From: Anderseniella sp.
GTDB taxonomy: Bacteria > Pseudomonadota > Alphaproteobacteria > Rhizobiales > Aestuariivirgaceae
Assembly (NCBI GenBank): GCA_028289645.1
Contig: JANQOK010000017.1
Span: forward strand, 1 to 64,000
Direction: 5' to 3'
Length of the DNA: 64,000 bases
Within the stretch, counting starts at the first letter, position 1. Every line of letters starts with the position of its first letter. A program made the translations under genes and the position numbers. The notes beneath the pieces are model-generated. The model was not told the origin of the DNA, did not search any database, and saw only the letters and a program-made list of their open reading frames with translations. Below are positions 18,631-28,684 of this stretch, one piece after another.

Positions 18631-19260
18631 ATGATTTTGAAACGGCGCAAATCGATCGGTCTGTTCAGAAAGGTCAGGAATTTCTTCTGGCCCGAGATCG
18701 GCTTCCAGCGAACGGCGAAGTACATTTCCCACAAGGTCAACAGGATTTCCGGATCGCCGCACGCGATCGCCCTGGGGTTTGCCGCTGGTGCCTTTGCGTC
18801 GTTCACGCCGCTGATCGGGTTTCACTTCGTGGTTGCCGCCCTGATCGCCTGGGCGGTGGGAGGCAATCTGCTGGCGTCCGCCATCGGTACGTCGGTCGGC
18901 AACCCGCTGACATTTCCGTTTATCTGGTTCATCACCCACAACACCGGCAGTTATCTACTGGGGCAGGAGGGGCGCGAGGAAATTTCCATCTCTGCGCCCG
19001 AAGCCGGCATGAAGTTGTTGTTCACCGACCCGGTGCAGTTTTTCTCGGAGCTTTGGGCAGGGCTGGAGCCGGTTTTTTTCCCTATGTGTGTCGGCGCCAT
19101 TCCGCTCGGCCTGTCGTGCGGCATTGCCGCCTACCTGCTGTTGAAACCCGCCGTTGGCAGATACAAGGAGCGCCGCCGCAAACTGCGTGAGAAGCGGATG
19201 GCCGAACTGCGCAGACGGCGCGACGCCCAGACCGCCCCGGGCCAGGGTGCAGGCACATGA
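18631..19260 (+). CDS. DUF2062 membrane protein
   Basis: 209 residues. Core motif is [38 protein letters not shown] followed by [22 protein letters not shown], the diagnostic DUF2062 segment. Three hydrophobic regions are visible, then a highly basic tail ([19 protein letters not shown]) probably in the cytoplasm. Function is unknown in the family. It overlaps acpS by 4 bp (ATGA), an arrangement common in Rhizobiales, and the cluster acpS-lepB-rnc-era-recO follows. Confidence 0.88.
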   Translation: MILKRRKSIGLFRKVRNFFWPEIGFQRTAKYISHKVNRISGSPHAIALGFAAGAFASFTPLIGFHFVVAALIAWAVGGNLLASAIGTSVGNPLTFPFIWFITHNTGSYLLGQEGREEISISAPEAGMKLLFTDPVQFFSELWAGLEPVFFPMCVGAIPLGLSCGIAAYLLLKPAVGRYKERRRKLREKRMAELRRRRDAQTAPGQGAGT

Positions 19261-19664
19261 TCCTCGGCGTCGGCAACGACATGATCGATATCCGGCGTAT
19301 CGAAACCACCCTGGAAAAGTTCGGTGACAGATTTGTCGCCCGCGTTTTTACCGATATTGAAAAAGCCAAGTCTGACCGCCGCGCCCAGCGGGCGGCATCC
19401 TATGCCAAACGGTTTGCAGCCAAGGAAGCGTGTTCCAAGGCGCTGGGAACAGGATTCCGCAAAGGCGTGTACTGGCGCGATCTCGGTGTCGTCAACCTGC
19501 CCAGTGGCCGTCCAACCATGGTTCTGACGGGCGGCGCCGCACAACATCTGGAAACCCTTGTACCAGAGGGGCATACACCCGATATCCATCTGACAATCAC
19601 GGATGATTTTCCCTATGCCCAGGCCATCGTGATAATTTCCTGCGTGCCGGTCGGTGCAAACTGA
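19257..19664 (+). CDS. acpS: Holo-[acyl-carrier-protein] synthase
   Basis: 135 residues. Transfers phosphopantetheine from CoA to the serine of acyl carrier protein for fatty-acid synthesis. Signatures are [14 protein letters not shown] (Mg-binding Asp) near the N-terminus and [16 protein letters not shown] (catalytic region). Translation is coupled to the DUF2062 gene by the ATGA overlap. About 230 bp separate it from lepB. Confidence 0.95.
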   Translation: MILGVGNDMIDIRRIETTLEKFGDRFVARVFTDIEKAKSDRRAQRAASYAKRFAAKEACSKALGTGFRKGVYWRDLGVVNLPSGRPTMVLTGGAAQHLETLVPEGHTPDIHLTITDDFPYAQAIVIISCVPVGAN

Positions 19665-19894
19665 GGTGCAGGAGCGGTTCACCTGCAACTGAACGTGCGC
19701 AAGATGTCGTAAAGCCATGCCGGCAACCGGGATTGTGCCCATGGAACGCAAAATTCACAAAGTCCGCTGATCCGGAGAATTCAACGGCAGTTGCAATTTC
19801 GCCAATAAGCTGCGACATGACTGTCAAAACAGGGCGACGAACAGAATCGGGCGTGCGAGTGTCCGGGCTGAAAGTAACGTAAAGAGGCGAGCAA

Positions 19895-20686
19895 ATGTCT
19901 TCCGAAGTGGAGCGGTCACGCAAGAAATCAGAAGACAGTGGTTGGGAAACCGTCAAGGTCATCATACAGGCGCTGCTGATCGCCTTTGTGGTGCGTATGT
20001 TCTTTTTCCAACCGTTCAATATCCCGTCTGAATCCATGATACCGACCTTGCGGGTTGGGGATTATCTTTTCGTCAACAAGCTGTCTTACGGCTATTCGAA
20101 GTACTCGTTCAATTTCGCCTTCGGACTGTTTGGCAACAATCTGTTCAAGTTTGGTCCGATGCCCATAGAGGGCAGGGTGTTTGCCGACACGCCTGAGCGT
20201 GGCGATGTCGTTGTTTTCAAGCTGCCGGTTGACAACGAGACCGATTACATCAAACGGGTGGTCGGCCTGCCGGGAGACAAGATCCAGATGATCGACGGCG
20301 CGCTTCACATCAATGGCGAAGCGGTCAAGCGCAAGCAGGTCAAGGATTTCATCGATCCGGACAGGATCAGCGGGCGCCGCGCAAAACAATATATTGAAAC
20401 ACTGCCGAACGGTGTGAGCTATTCGACGCTGGACATTTATGATGGTGAGGCCGACAACACACAGGTCTTCACCGTGCCCGCCGATCACTATTTCATGCTG
20501 GGCGACAATCGCGACAATTCCCAGGATTCGCGCTTTCTCGACAAGGTCGGTTTTGTCCCGTACGAAAACCTGGTCGGCAAATCGACTGTGCTGTTCTTCT
20601 CGCATGGGCCTGACGGTGCTTTCTGGGAAGTCTGGAAATGGCCCACGAACATCCGTTGGAGCCGGATCTTCAACTCTGTCGAATGA
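19895..20686 (+). CDS. lepB: Signal peptidase I
   Basis: 263-residue inner-membrane serine protease that removes signal peptides. One N-terminal transmembrane segment (VKVIIQALLIAFVVRMFFF) is followed by box B with the catalytic Ser (NIPSESMIPTLRVGDYLFVNK), box D with the catalytic Lys (DYIKRVVGLPGDKIQ) and box E (MLGDNRDNSQDSR). The single-span topology is usual in alphaproteobacteria. Its stop overlaps the rnc start. Confidence 0.96.
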   Translation: MSSEVERSRKKSEDSGWETVKVIIQALLIAFVVRMFFFQPFNIPSESMIPTLRVGDYLFVNKLSYGYSKYSFNFAFGLFGNNLFKFGPMPIEGRVFADTPERGDVVVFKLPVDNETDYIKRVVGLPGDKIQMIDGALHINGEAVKRKQVKDFIDPDRISGRRAKQYIETLPNGVSYSTLDIYDGEADNTQVFTVPADHYFMLGDNRDNSQDSRFLDKVGFVPYENLVGKSTVLFFSHGPDGAFWEVWKWPTNIRWSRIFNSVE

Positions 20687-21387
20687 CCAAGGGTAGCGAT
20701 CTGCGGCGCAACCAGGCAGTGACGGCTCTTGTGGGGCGGCTTGGCCATGTGTTCCGGGATGAGCAATTGCTCGAACAGGCCCTGACCCACGCCAGCGGCG
20801 CGAAATCCAAAATAGCAGGCAGCAATGAGCGGCTCGAGTTTCTGGGTGACAGGGTGCTCGGGCTGGTCGTTGCGCAGATTCTGTATGAGCAGCACGACGA
20901 CGTGCCGGAAGGCGATCTCGCCCGAATGCTCAATATGCTTGTGCGCCGCCAGACGTGTGCAAAAGTTGGCGAAGCACTTGGCATTCCCGACGCGCTGGTG
21001 CTGGCGGGCAAGGGTGAAAAGCGGACAGTTGTGACCGACAATATCGTCGGCAATGCATGTGAGGCATTGATTGCGGCGGTCTACCTTGACGGTGGTCTTG
21101 AGGCTGCCCGGACAGTCATCTCACAACACTGGGCCGGGTTTCTCAAGCAGGCGCCCGATATGCGCAAGGATGCAAAGTCATCGTTGCAGGAATGGGCTGC
21201 CGCACGATCATTGCCGGCGCCGTCTTATGAGACCATTGACACCACCGGTCCGGACCACGCACCGCAGTTCACGGTGGAACTGACAGTTGAGGACCGCAAG
21301 CCGGCGCGGGGCATGTCCTCCACAAGGCGAACAGCTGAACAGGTGGCAGCAACCGAGTTCTTGCGCCGCGAAGGGATCTGGAAATGA
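20683..21387 (+). CDS. rnc: Ribonuclease III
   Basis: 234 residues from ATG 20683, which overlaps the lepB stop as ATGA; the track start upstream lies inside lepB and is not supported. Endonuclease for double-stranded RNA in rRNA and mRNA processing. Catalytic signature NERLEFLGDRVLGLV and the second acidic site DNIVGNACEALIAAVYLDGG are present; the C-terminal ~70 residues are a dsRNA-binding domain (KSSLQEWAAARSLPAPSYE... RTAEQVAATEFLRR). Part of the coupled run lepB-rnc-era. Confidence 0.95.
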   Translation: MTKGSDLRRNQAVTALVGRLGHVFRDEQLLEQALTHASGAKSKIAGSNERLEFLGDRVLGLVVAQILYEQHDDVPEGDLARMLNMLVRRQTCAKVGEALGIPDALVLAGKGEKRTVVTDNIVGNACEALIAAVYLDGGLEAARTVISQHWAGFLKQAPDMRKDAKSSLQEWAAARSLPAPSYETIDTTGPDHAPQFTVELTVEDRKPARGMSSTRRTAEQVAATEFLRREGIWK

Positions 21388-22319
21388 GCAGGGAAGCGAC
21401 CGGGAAAGACGTGCAGGTTGCTGAAGCAGACGCGACCAGATGCGGCTTCGTTGCCCTGATTGGAGCGCCGAACGCCGGAAAATCAACCCTGCTGAACCAA
21501 CTTGTCGGTTCCAAGGTCTCGATTGTCACCCACAAGGTGCAGACGACCCGGGCCCGTATCCGGGCGATTGCGCTGGAAGGGGCGTCGCAGATCATCTTTG
21601 TTGATACACCGGGTATATTTTCGCCCAAGCGAAAGCTCGATGAGGAAATGGTTCATGCCGCCTGGGCGGGCGCGGCGGATGCTGATGCGACCGTGTTGCT
21701 GATCGGTGCCAGGGACGGTCTGAACGACGATAATCTGCGTATTATCGATGGTCTTGAAGCAGCGGGGGCCAAGGCCATACTGGCCATTAACAAGATTGAC
21801 CTGGTACCGCATGAGAGCCTGTTGCAACTGGCAGCGGATCTGAATGCGCGTTACCCGTTTACCGATACGTTTATGATATCGGCGTTGAAGGGCCACGGAG
21901 TTTCGGATCTGCGGACCGCGCTGGCCGGGCGCATGCCGCCGGGGCCCTGGCTCTACCCGGAAGACCAAATCGCAGACGTGCCGTTGCGCATGCTGGCATC
22001 GGAGATTACCAGGGAGAAACTGTACCTGCGGCTGCACGATGAACTGCCCTATGCGTCCACCGTGGAAACGGAAAAATGGACCGAGAAGAAAGATGGTTCA
22101 GTTCGGATCGAGCAGGTGATCTATGTGCAGCGTGACAGCCAGAAGAAGATCGTGCTGGGCAAGAACGGCCAGACGATCAAGAAAATTGGTCAGGCAGCGC
22201 GCGAGGAAATCAGCGACACTATCGGCCAGAAGGCCCACCTCTTCCTGTTCGTGAAGGTTCGCGAGAAGTGGGCTGATGACCCTGAAAGGCTGCGCATGAT
22301 GGGCCTGGAACCCCGTTGA
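21384..22319 (+). CDS. era: GTPase Era
   Basis: 311 residues. Ribosome-assembly GTPase that binds the 3' end of 16S rRNA. G motifs: GAPNAGKSTLLNQL (P-loop), VDTPGIF, NKIDLV and SALKGHG; the C-terminal KH domain ends with IVLGKNGQTIKKIGQAAR. It overlaps rnc by 4 bp and carries a short N-terminal extension before the G domain. Together with rnc it links rRNA processing to 30S maturation. Confidence 0.96.
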   Translation: MSREATGKDVQVAEADATRCGFVALIGAPNAGKSTLLNQLVGSKVSIVTHKVQTTRARIRAIALEGASQIIFVDTPGIFSPKRKLDEEMVHAAWAGAADADATVLLIGARDGLNDDNLRIIDGLEAAGAKAILAINKIDLVPHESLLQLAADLNARYPFTDTFMISALKGHGVSDLRTALAGRMPPGPWLYPEDQIADVPLRMLASEITREKLYLRLHDELPYASTVETEKWTEKKDGSVRIEQVIYVQRDSQKKIVLGKNGQTIKKIGQAAREEISDTIGQKAHLFLFVKVREKWADDPERLRMMGLEPR

Positions 22320-22410
22320 TCGTTTGCCAGCCAGTGTTTGCCTGATTCAAGTTGCTAACTTAAACTTCTGTTTTTGCTTAGTTTTGTTCGAAACGTGAAA
22401 GGCTCCGGCC

Positions 22411-23133
22411 ATGGAGTGGCAAGGCGACGGCCTCATCCTGAATACCCGAAAGCACGGTGAAAATTCGGCAATCATCGATGTGCTGACCCGCGAGAAAGGC
22501 CGCCATATGGGGCTGGTCAGAGGTGGCCGGTCGCGAACCATGCGTCCCGTTCTGCAGGCCGGAAACCTCGTGCATGTGGTTTGGCGGGCTCGCCTTGAAG
22601 ACCATCTGGGTGCGTTTACCGTCGATCCGCACCGGATGATAGTCGCCGGCATCATCGACGATGTTCATCGCCTGGCCGGCCTGACCACAATCACCACGCT
22701 GGCCAGCCTGCTGCCGGAGCGGGAACCTCATCCACGAATCTACGATGCCTCGCTGCTGCTGATCGAGCATTTGCAGGATGATGCCATCTGGCCGGCGGTT
22801 CTGGTGAAATGGGAAATGGGACTGCTGGATGAACTCGGCTTCGGGCTGGATCTCACAAAGTGTGCGGTCAGTGGCGAAACGGCGCAACTGACCCATGTGT
22901 CGCCGCGCACGGGCAGGGCGGTCTGCGCGCGTGAGGCAGAGCCGTGGAAAGACAAGCTGCTGGCGCTGCCGTCGTTTGTGGCCGGTTCATCCGGCAGCGC
23001 CTCAAACGCGGAGATTGTGCAGGGATTGAAGCTTACGGGACATTTCCTGGCCCGGCACGTCTTTGAACCACGTGGCGTATCGGCACCTGAACAGCGCCGA
23101 CGCATCCTGCGCTGGCTCGATCAGGAGGATTGA
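22411..23133 (+). CDS. recO: DNA repair protein RecO
   Basis: 240 residues. Promotes RecA loading in the RecF pathway and anneals single-stranded DNA. Recognised from its start MEWQGDGLILNTRKHGENSAIIDVLTREKGRHMGLVRGGRSR, an OB-fold, and the helical C-terminal domain ending APEQRRRILRWLDQ. The zinc-binding cysteines of some RecO proteins are not conserved here, as in many alphaproteobacteria. It follows era, as in most Rhizobiales. Confidence 0.92.
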   Translation: MEWQGDGLILNTRKHGENSAIIDVLTREKGRHMGLVRGGRSRTMRPVLQAGNLVHVVWRARLEDHLGAFTVDPHRMIVAGIIDDVHRLAGLTTITTLASLLPEREPHPRIYDASLLLIEHLQDDAIWPAVLVKWEMGLLDELGFGLDLTKCAVSGETAQLTHVSPRTGRAVCAREAEPWKDKLLALPSFVAGSSGSASNAEIVQGLKLTGHFLARHVFEPRGVSAPEQRRRILRWLDQED

Positions 23134-23271
23134 CCAATAACAGGGACAGGGAGCAACCTCGCCTGATCGGCGGTTGTACCGGCGGCCGCTTCGCGCAATA
23201 CGCCTCATTGCTGAAAACTGATCCGATGGTACAACGGCCTCGTTGATTTGCTTTGCAGGGAGTTAGAACTG

Positions 23272-23676
23272 ATGCTTGGACGCCTAAACCATGTAGCCAT
23301 TGCCGTTCCGGATCTGGAAGCCGGATGCCGGGTCTATAAATCCATGCTCGGCGCTACCGTGTCCGAACCGCAGGCCGAACCTGATCACGGCGTCACCGTG
23401 GTGTTTGTCGAGCTGCCCAACACCAAGGTCGAGTTGCTGGAGCCGCTGGGCGAGAACTCGCCTATTCAGGCGTTTCTGGACAAAAGCCCGGCCGGCGGCA
23501 TTCATCACGTGTGCTACGAGGTGGATGACATCATTGCGGCGCGTGATCATTTGAAACAGGAAGGCGCGCGTGTGCTGGGTGACGGTGAGCCAAAGACCGG
23601 CGCGCATGGCAAGCCGGTGCTGTTTCTGCATCCGAAGGATTTTTGCGGTACGCTGGTCGAGCTGGAGCAGGCCTGA
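23272..23676 (+). CDS. mce: Methylmalonyl-CoA epimerase
   Basis: 134 residues from ATG 23272 with a GGGAG site; the track start adds eight unsupported residues. VOC/glyoxalase-fold enzyme interconverting (S)- and (R)-methylmalonyl-CoA in propionate use. Motifs: GRLNHVAIAVPDLEAG (metal His), VFVELPNTKVELLEPLG, GGIHHVCYEVDDI (metal His) and VELEQA at the end with the last metal-binding Glu. Length is typical. It overlaps the DUF1467 gene (TGATG), as in many Rhizobiales. Confidence 0.92.
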   Translation: MLGRLNHVAIAVPDLEAGCRVYKSMLGATVSEPQAEPDHGVTVVFVELPNTKVELLEPLGENSPIQAFLDKSPAGGIHHVCYEVDDIIAARDHLKQEGARVLGDGEPKTGAHGKPVLFLHPKDFCGTLVELEQA

Positions 23677-23957
23677 TGATCGTCGATTTCCTCACCGGCT
23701 TTGCGGTTTACTTCATCATCTGGTGGCTGGTGTTGTTTACCGTACTGCCGTTCGGCGTGAAGTCTGCGCACGAGGAAGGAACCGTCGTCGAACAGGGCCA
23801 TGAACCGGCTGCCCCCTTGCGGCCGCGCCTCTTCAACAAGTTCGTTCTGACAACTGTTATTGCCCTGTTTGCCTATGGCTTCTATTACTGGCTGGTCTAC
23901 TACAGCGGTATTACGCTGGACGATTTCCCGTTCATGCCCGACCTGCCAAAGGTCTAG
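23676..23957 (+). CDS. DUF1467 small membrane protein
   Basis: 93 residues from an ATG overlapping the mce stop (TGATG); the track start is inside mce. Two hydrophobic segments (FLTGFAVYFIIWWLVLFTVLPFG and NKFVLTTVIALFAYGFYYWLVYYSG) flank a loop with AHEEGTVVEQGHEPAAP, the conserved pattern of DUF1467. Function is unknown. Its neighbours mce upstream and proS downstream are the common Rhizobiales context. Confidence 0.9.
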   Translation: MIVDFLTGFAVYFIIWWLVLFTVLPFGVKSAHEEGTVVEQGHEPAAPLRPRLFNKFVLTTVIALFAYGFYYWLVYYSGITLDDFPFMPDLPKV

Positions 23958-23980
23958 GCCTTTCAACGTTACAACGAGAC

Positions 23981-24004
23981 AAAAAAAGACAGGGCCTTGC
24001 CCTG
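23981..24004 (-). terminator. Minus-strand intrinsic terminator
   Basis: On the minus strand CAGGGC-aag-GCCCTG is followed by TCTTTTTTT, a textbook Rho-independent terminator. It is wrongly oriented for DUF1467 (plus strand); on the plus strand the A-run precedes the hairpin. It is best explained as the end of a minus-strand RNA starting between here and proS. Confidence 0.85.
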
Positions 24005-24130
24005 CCAATTACAAAACTCAGTTACAATACTCAGCGCGCTTCGCGTTACATCGCCCGGCAACGGGCGTTTCCTCCCCAGACCTGAGCCCGGCGGTTGCAT
24101 TTGCTGCAACTCTGGTTAGGGAGATGACAC
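23981..24130 (-). ncRNA. Candidate structured small RNA, minus strand
   Basis: The 344 bp between DUF1467 and proS contain no credible protein. Read on the minus strand they show a run of pairings: CCAGA with TCTGG enclosing GTTGC/GCAAC; then CGCCCG-ttgc-CGGGCG; then CGCG-aag-CGCG; then a tandem repeat CTGAGTATTGTAA / CTGAGTTTTGTAA (12 of 13 matching); and finally a strong intrinsic terminator. An orphan minus-strand terminator with no minus-strand gene upstream is good evidence for an RNA. The 5' end is estimated and no convincing promoter was found. It does not match RNase P, SRP RNA or tmRNA motifs by eye; family unknown. Confidence 0.55.
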
Positions 24131-24301
24131 AAACTTGTGAACTTGTCCAGTCACTTTGTCGCACCTTTGCGAAAAGTGAATGCCGGTGCCGGTTTGCCGG
24201 CCTGAGTTGTCCTTTGTAAAATCTAGATTGATGCACTATGAACAGCAGTTCTTTGCGTGGGAGATGCAGCTGCGCAACACTTTTGTTTTCAGGGCATTCA
24301 G

Positions 24302-25624
24302 ATGAGACTTAGCAAATATTTCCTTCCCATCCTTCGCGACGATCCCAAGGAAGCGGAGATTGTCTCCCATCGCCTGATGCTGCGAGCGGGCATGATCCGG
24401 CAGGAAAGTGCCGGTATCTATTCGTGGCTGCCACTGGGCTACAAGGTGCTGCGCAACATCGAGCGCATTGTGCGCGAAGAACAGAACCGGGCCGGCGCCA
24501 TCGAGGTCCTGATGCCGACCATCCAGTCCGCTGACCTGTGGCGCAAGTCGGGCCGGTATGACGACTATGGCAAGGAGATGCTGCGCATTACCGACCGCCA
24601 TGACCGCGACATGCTGTTCGGCCCCACCAATGAGGAGATGATTACAGACATCTTCCGCGCCGGGGTGCAGTCCTACAAGGATGTACCGCGCAACCTGTAT
24701 CATATCCAGTGGAAGTTCCGGGATGAGGTGCGCCCCCGCTTCGGCATCATGCGCGGCCGCGAGTTCCTGATGAAGGATGCCTACTCATTTGATCTGTCGG
24801 TCGAAGCGGGCCGCCACTCCTACAACAAGATGTTCGTGTCATATCTGCGCACTTTTGCCCGCATGGGGCTGAAGGCCATACCAATGCGGGCCGAAACCGG
24901 GCCGATAGGCGGCGATATGAGCCATGAGTTTCTGATTCTGGCCGACACAGGAGAGTCGGAAGTGTTCTTCGACAGTGCATTTCATGATTTCGACTGGTCA
25001 GCCTTTGATATCGACTACGACAATGTTGAGGCGGTCGCAGACGTGGTCGACGAGTTCACCTCGAAATATGCGGCAACCGACGACATGCATGACGTCGCAG
25101 CTTATGAAAAACTGCCCGAAGACCGGCGGATCAGCGGCCGCGGCATCGAGGTTGGCCACATCTTCTTTTTCGGCGACAAGTACGCCAAGCCTCTTGGCTG
25201 CCAGGTGCAGGGACCTGACGGCAAGCCAGTGACCATTCAGTCGGGTTCATACGGGGTCGGTGTCTCGCGCCTTGTCGGCGGCATCATCGAGGCCAGCCAT
25301 GACGAAAACGGCATCATCTGGCCGGAGGCGGTTGCGCCGTTCCGCATCGGGTTGATCAACCTGAAGTCCGGTGACGCTGAAACCGACGCGGCCTGCAACA
25401 AGCTCTACGACCTGTTTCAGGGGCAGGGCAATGAAGTGCTGTACGATGACACTGACAACCGCGCCGGCGGCAAATTTGCTGCCATGGACCTGATTGGCAT
25501 CCCGTGGCAGGTCATCATCGGACCTCGCGGTCTCAAGCAGGGCAACGCCGAACTGAAGAATCGCGCTACTGGTGAACGTGAAGAGATTTCCATTGATGCG
25601 CTGGCTGCGCGTTTTACCAACTGA
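24302..25624 (+). CDS. proS: Prolyl-tRNA synthetase (short alphaproteobacterial form)
   Basis: 440 residues from [19 protein letters not shown]; the track start lies 15 codons upstream. Class II synthetase charging tRNA-Pro. Motifs: [23 protein letters not shown], motif 2 ([27 protein letters not shown]) and motif 3 ([15 protein letters not shown]). It lacks the ~180-residue INS editing insertion of E. coli ProS between motifs 2 and 3, as is usual for alphaproteobacteria, where Ala-tRNA-Pro is cleared by separate proteins. It heads the run proS-lolC-lolD. Confidence 0.96.
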   Translation: MRLSKYFLPILRDDPKEAEIVSHRLMLRAGMIRQESAGIYSWLPLGYKVLRNIERIVREEQNRAGAIEVLMPTIQSADLWRKSGRYDDYGKEMLRITDRHDRDMLFGPTNEEMITDIFRAGVQSYKDVPRNLYHIQWKFRDEVRPRFGIMRGREFLMKDAYSFDLSVEAGRHSYNKMFVSYLRTFARMGLKAIPMRAETGPIGGDMSHEFLILADTGESEVFFDSAFHDFDWSAFDIDYDNVEAVADVVDEFTSKYAATDDMHDVAAYEKLPEDRRISGRGIEVGHIFFFGDKYAKPLGCQVQGPDGKPVTIQSGSYGVGVSRLVGGIIEASHDENGIIWPEAVAPFRIGLINLKSGDAETDAACNKLYDLFQGQGNEVLYDDTDNRAGGKFAAMDLIGIPWQVIIGPRGLKQGNAELKNRATGEREEISIDALAARFTN

Positions 25625-25644
25625 TCGACAAGATGGATTGACTT

Positions 25645-26913
25645 ATGGCTCAGACCGACACCGCGCCGTTTTCCGCTCATGAGCGCATGATCGCATTCCG
25701 CTATTTGCGGGCCCGCCGCAAGGAAGGGTTCATCTCGGTCATCGCCGGGTTTTCGTTCCTGGGCATTCTGCTCGGCGTGGCAACTCTCATCATCGTCATG
25801 GCGGTCATGAACGGGTTTCGCACCGAACTATTGAACAAGGTGCTCGGGTTCAACGGCCATTCCATGGTGTATTCGTCAACTGGCGCTCCGATACCGGATT
25901 TCAGGGCCAGAGCTGCCATCCTGTCCAACACGCCGGGCGTGGTCCGGGCCATGCCGTTCGTCGAAGGCCAGGCCATGGCGTCGTCCAGGCGCACCTCGAC
26001 TGGCGTCCTGGTGCGTGGGCTGGAACTGGAGAACCTGGTCAAGCTTTCCAGCGTCGTGAACGACAAGCTGCGCGGGTCGCTGGACAAGTTCGATGAGCGC
26101 AACGGGGTCGCCGTCGGTTACAGGCTGGCCTGGAAACACGGCCTCAGCGTCGGTGACCAGATCACCCTGGTGTCGCCGGAAGGGCCGACCACGATCTTTG
26201 GCTCGGCGCCGCGCATCAGATCGTTCCCCGTGGTTGCCACCTTCGAGATCGGCATGTCGGAGTATGATGGCTCGGTGATCTACATGCCAATGAGCGAGGC
26301 GCAGGACTTTTTCGCCCAGGAAGACGGTGCCAGCGCCATCGAGGTGATGGTGGAAGACCCCGACAAGATCGAGGAGGTGATCCCTGCCATGAAGCAGAGC
26401 GCCGGCCAGGATCTGCAGTTCGTCACCTGGAAAACCTCGAACAAGACGTTCTTCAACGCGCTGCAGGTGGAACGCAATGTGATGTTCGTGATCCTGACGC
26501 TGATCATATTGGTGGCCGCCCTGAACATCATTTCCGGCCTGATCATGCTGGTTAAGGACAAAGGCAAGGATATTGCCATCCTGCGCACCATGGGTGCGAC
26601 GCGCGGTTCCATTCAGCGCATTTTCTTCATGACCGGAGCTGCCATCGGGATCGCAGGCACCATGGCAGGCATCGTCGTGGGTGTGGCGGTGTGCCTGAAC
26701 ATAGAAAACATCAGGCAGGGCCTGTCGTGGCTGTCAGGCACGCAACTGTTTCCGCCGGAATTGTACTATCTGTCACGCATGCCCGCGGAGATGAATGTCA
26801 ATGAAACCATCATGATCGCCCTGATGGCGATGGGGCTGGCATTCCTCGCGACCATCTATCCGGCGCGGCGTGCAGCCAAGCTCGATCCGGTAGAGGCGCT
26901 TCGCTATGAATAA
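25645..26913 (+). CDS. lolC: Lipoprotein-releasing ABC transporter, permease subunit
   Basis: 422-residue inner-membrane protein of the LolC/LolE family, extracting lipoproteins for transfer to the outer membrane. One N-terminal helix ([29 protein letters not shown]), a large periplasmic domain (~50-270) and three C-terminal helices ([85 protein letters not shown]). The [15 protein letters not shown] end is the FtsX/LolC signature. Alphaproteobacteria often have a single such permease, so a homodimer is likely. Overlaps lolD by 8 bp. Confidence 0.93.
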   Translation: MAQTDTAPFSAHERMIAFRYLRARRKEGFISVIAGFSFLGILLGVATLIIVMAVMNGFRTELLNKVLGFNGHSMVYSSTGAPIPDFRARAAILSNTPGVVRAMPFVEGQAMASSRRTSTGVLVRGLELENLVKLSSVVNDKLRGSLDKFDERNGVAVGYRLAWKHGLSVGDQITLVSPEGPTTIFGSAPRIRSFPVVATFEIGMSEYDGSVIYMPMSEAQDFFAQEDGASAIEVMVEDPDKIEEVIPAMKQSAGQDLQFVTWKTSNKTFFNALQVERNVMFVILTLIILVAALNIISGLIMLVKDKGKDIAILRTMGATRGSIQRIFFMTGAAIGIAGTMAGIVVGVAVCLNIENIRQGLSWLSGTQLFPPELYYLSRMPAEMNVNETIMIALMAMGLAFLATIYPARRAAKLDPVEALRYE

Positions 26914-27613
26914 TTTGGCACACGGCGGCGCAACACCGGCATTGCGCCTCGACGCGATCGCGCGGACATATACCCAGGGCCCGCGCACGATCGACATCTT
27001 CAAGGACCTGTCGCTGGAGGTTTATCCGGGCGAAGTGGTGGCGCTGGTCGGGGAGTCCGGCACCGGGAAATCGTCACTGCTGCACATTGCCGGCCTGCTG
27101 GAGAAACCGACTGCGGGAGACGTGCTTGTGGCCGGGCAAAACTGCACCCAGCTGGAAGATGGCGCGGCTACCCGTGTGCGGCGGTTGGGCATCGGTTTTG
27201 TGTACCAGTTCCATCATCTGCTGCCTGAATTCAACGCCATCGAAAACGTCATCATGCCGCAACTGATCGCCGGCAAATCGCGTGACCAGGCCCATGCCCG
27301 GGCCACCGAACTGCTGACCAAACTCGGGCTGAGCAGCCGTGTCACGCACCGCCCGGCCGAACTGTCAGGTGGAGAGCAGCAGCGGGTTGCCATCGCACGG
27401 GCGCTGGCCAACCAGCCGCTGCTATTGCTTGCCGATGAACCGACGGGTAACCTCGATCCGGAAACGGCAGGGCGGGTGCACGGGGAGTTCCTCTCGCTGA
27501 TACAGGAAGAGGGACTGGCAGCACTCATCGCAACCCACAATATTGAGCTGGCGCACCAGATGCACCGGGTTGTTCAGTTGCAGGGGGGGCAGTTAGCGGA
27601 GATCACCCGATGA
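26906..27613 (+). CDS. lolD: Lipoprotein-releasing ABC transporter, ATPase subunit
   Basis: 235 residues. Walker [17 protein letters not shown]-loop in [18 protein letters not shown], signature [15 protein letters not shown], Walker [14 protein letters not shown] and the switch His in ATHNIEL. The [11 protein letters not shown] segment is typical of LolD. The 8-bp overlap with lolC and 4-bp overlap with the next gene show a coupled operon. Confidence 0.95.
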   Translation: MNNLAHGGATPALRLDAIARTYTQGPRTIDIFKDLSLEVYPGEVVALVGESGTGKSSLLHIAGLLEKPTAGDVLVAGQNCTQLEDGAATRVRRLGIGFVYQFHHLLPEFNAIENVIMPQLIAGKSRDQAHARATELLTKLGLSSRVTHRPAELSGGEQQRVAIARALANQPLLLLADEPTGNLDPETAGRVHGEFLSLIQEEGLAALIATHNIELAHQMHRVVQLQGGQLAEITR

Positions 27614-28632
27614 AGGCAGTTTTTCATCACAATCAGCTTGCGCACTTTCCGAAACGGTATCTGCAGCGCGGCCATATTGTCGATTTTCCGGAACAACCTG
27701 AACGGGCGAAGCGACTGCTGAAGGGCGTCAGGGCTGCCGGATGCGGCATGCATGCAGCGCGGGCACATGGCGATGCGCACATTCTTTCGGTCCATACCGG
27801 ACGCTACCTGAAATTTCTGGCCAATGCATACCGGCGCTGGAACCGGCCGAAAGGCAAGGCATTTGAAGAGGTGATGGCCAGCATTCGCCCGGTTGAGAGG
27901 CCGGCACGGTATCCAACCGACATCCTCGGCCAGGCCGGCTGGCATCAGCAGGACTTTTCCTGTCCGATTACCGAACAGACCTGGATGTCGATACGGGCCT
28001 CGGCCGACACGGCCCTGTCGGCTGCCGAACTGATCGTCGAAGGCGAAAAGTCAGCGTACGCGTTGTGTCGGCCACCGGGCCATCATGCCTATGCTGACCG
28101 GGCTGGCGGATTCTGCTATCTGAACAACACCGCCATCGCCGCACAGTTCATGCGCCGGCAATGGGACCGGGTTGCCATACTGGATATCGATGTTCATCAC
28201 GGCAACGGCACCCAGGGCATCTTCTATGACCGCTCCGACGTGCTCACCGTTTCCATCCATGCAGACCCGCGCAAATACTACCCGTTTTACTACGGTTATG
28301 AGAGCCAGCGCGGCAAGGGTGCCGGCAATGGCTACAACATCAATATTCCGGTGCCGGTGAAGTCGGACGATGAAGTCTGGATGGGCGCGCTTGAACTGGC
28401 GCTGAGCGAGATCAGTGACGCCGCGCCCGGCGCGCTGGTTGTCGCGCTTGGCCTGGATGCGCACGAGGCTGACCCGCTGAATGGCGGGGCGGTCACAACC
28501 CCCGGCTTTGCCCGCATGGCCAGCGCAATTGCCAAGTTGAGCCTGCCGACCCTGATCGTACAGGAGGGCGGTTATCTGACCGATGACCTGGAAAACAACC
28601 TCGCCAGCTTCCTGAAAGGTTTCGGTGGGTAG
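27610..28632 (+). CDS. Histone deacetylase-family amidohydrolase
   Basis: 340-residue zinc enzyme of the arginase/deacetylase fold. Active-site motifs: [20 protein letters not shown] (tandem His), [20 protein letters not shown] (zinc Asp and His), [30 protein letters not shown] (zinc Asp) and VQEGGY (catalytic Tyr). The YPFYYGY segment and length resemble bacterial acetylpolyamine amidohydrolases, so removal of acetyl groups from polyamines or other small amides is more likely than action on a protein. It overlaps lolD (ATGA) and precedes dnaE. Confidence 0.88.
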   Translation: MKAVFHHNQLAHFPKRYLQRGHIVDFPEQPERAKRLLKGVRAAGCGMHAARAHGDAHILSVHTGRYLKFLANAYRRWNRPKGKAFEEVMASIRPVERPARYPTDILGQAGWHQQDFSCPITEQTWMSIRASADTALSAAELIVEGEKSAYALCRPPGHHAYADRAGGFCYLNNTAIAAQFMRRQWDRVAILDIDVHHGNGTQGIFYDRSDVLTVSIHADPRKYYPFYYGYESQRGKGAGNGYNINIPVPVKSDDEVWMGALELALSEISDAAPGALVVALGLDAHEADPLNGGAVTTPGFARMASAIAKLSLPTLIVQEGGYLTDDLENNLASFLKGFGG

Positions 28633-28684
28633 ACCGACCATGCCGGTGTAATTTCCAGGCACGGCGGACTAGACTTCGCCGGCC

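Noticed and set aside
24018-24236. 72-aa minus-strand ORF before proS
   Set aside because: Overlaps nested RNA-like stems and has no ribosome-binding site; the structured-RNA reading explains the sequence better.
23981-24301. RNase P, SRP or tmRNA gene
   Set aside because: A GAGGAAAC motif looked RNase P-like, but the following GUCCGGGCUC element and the SRP tetraloop context are absent.
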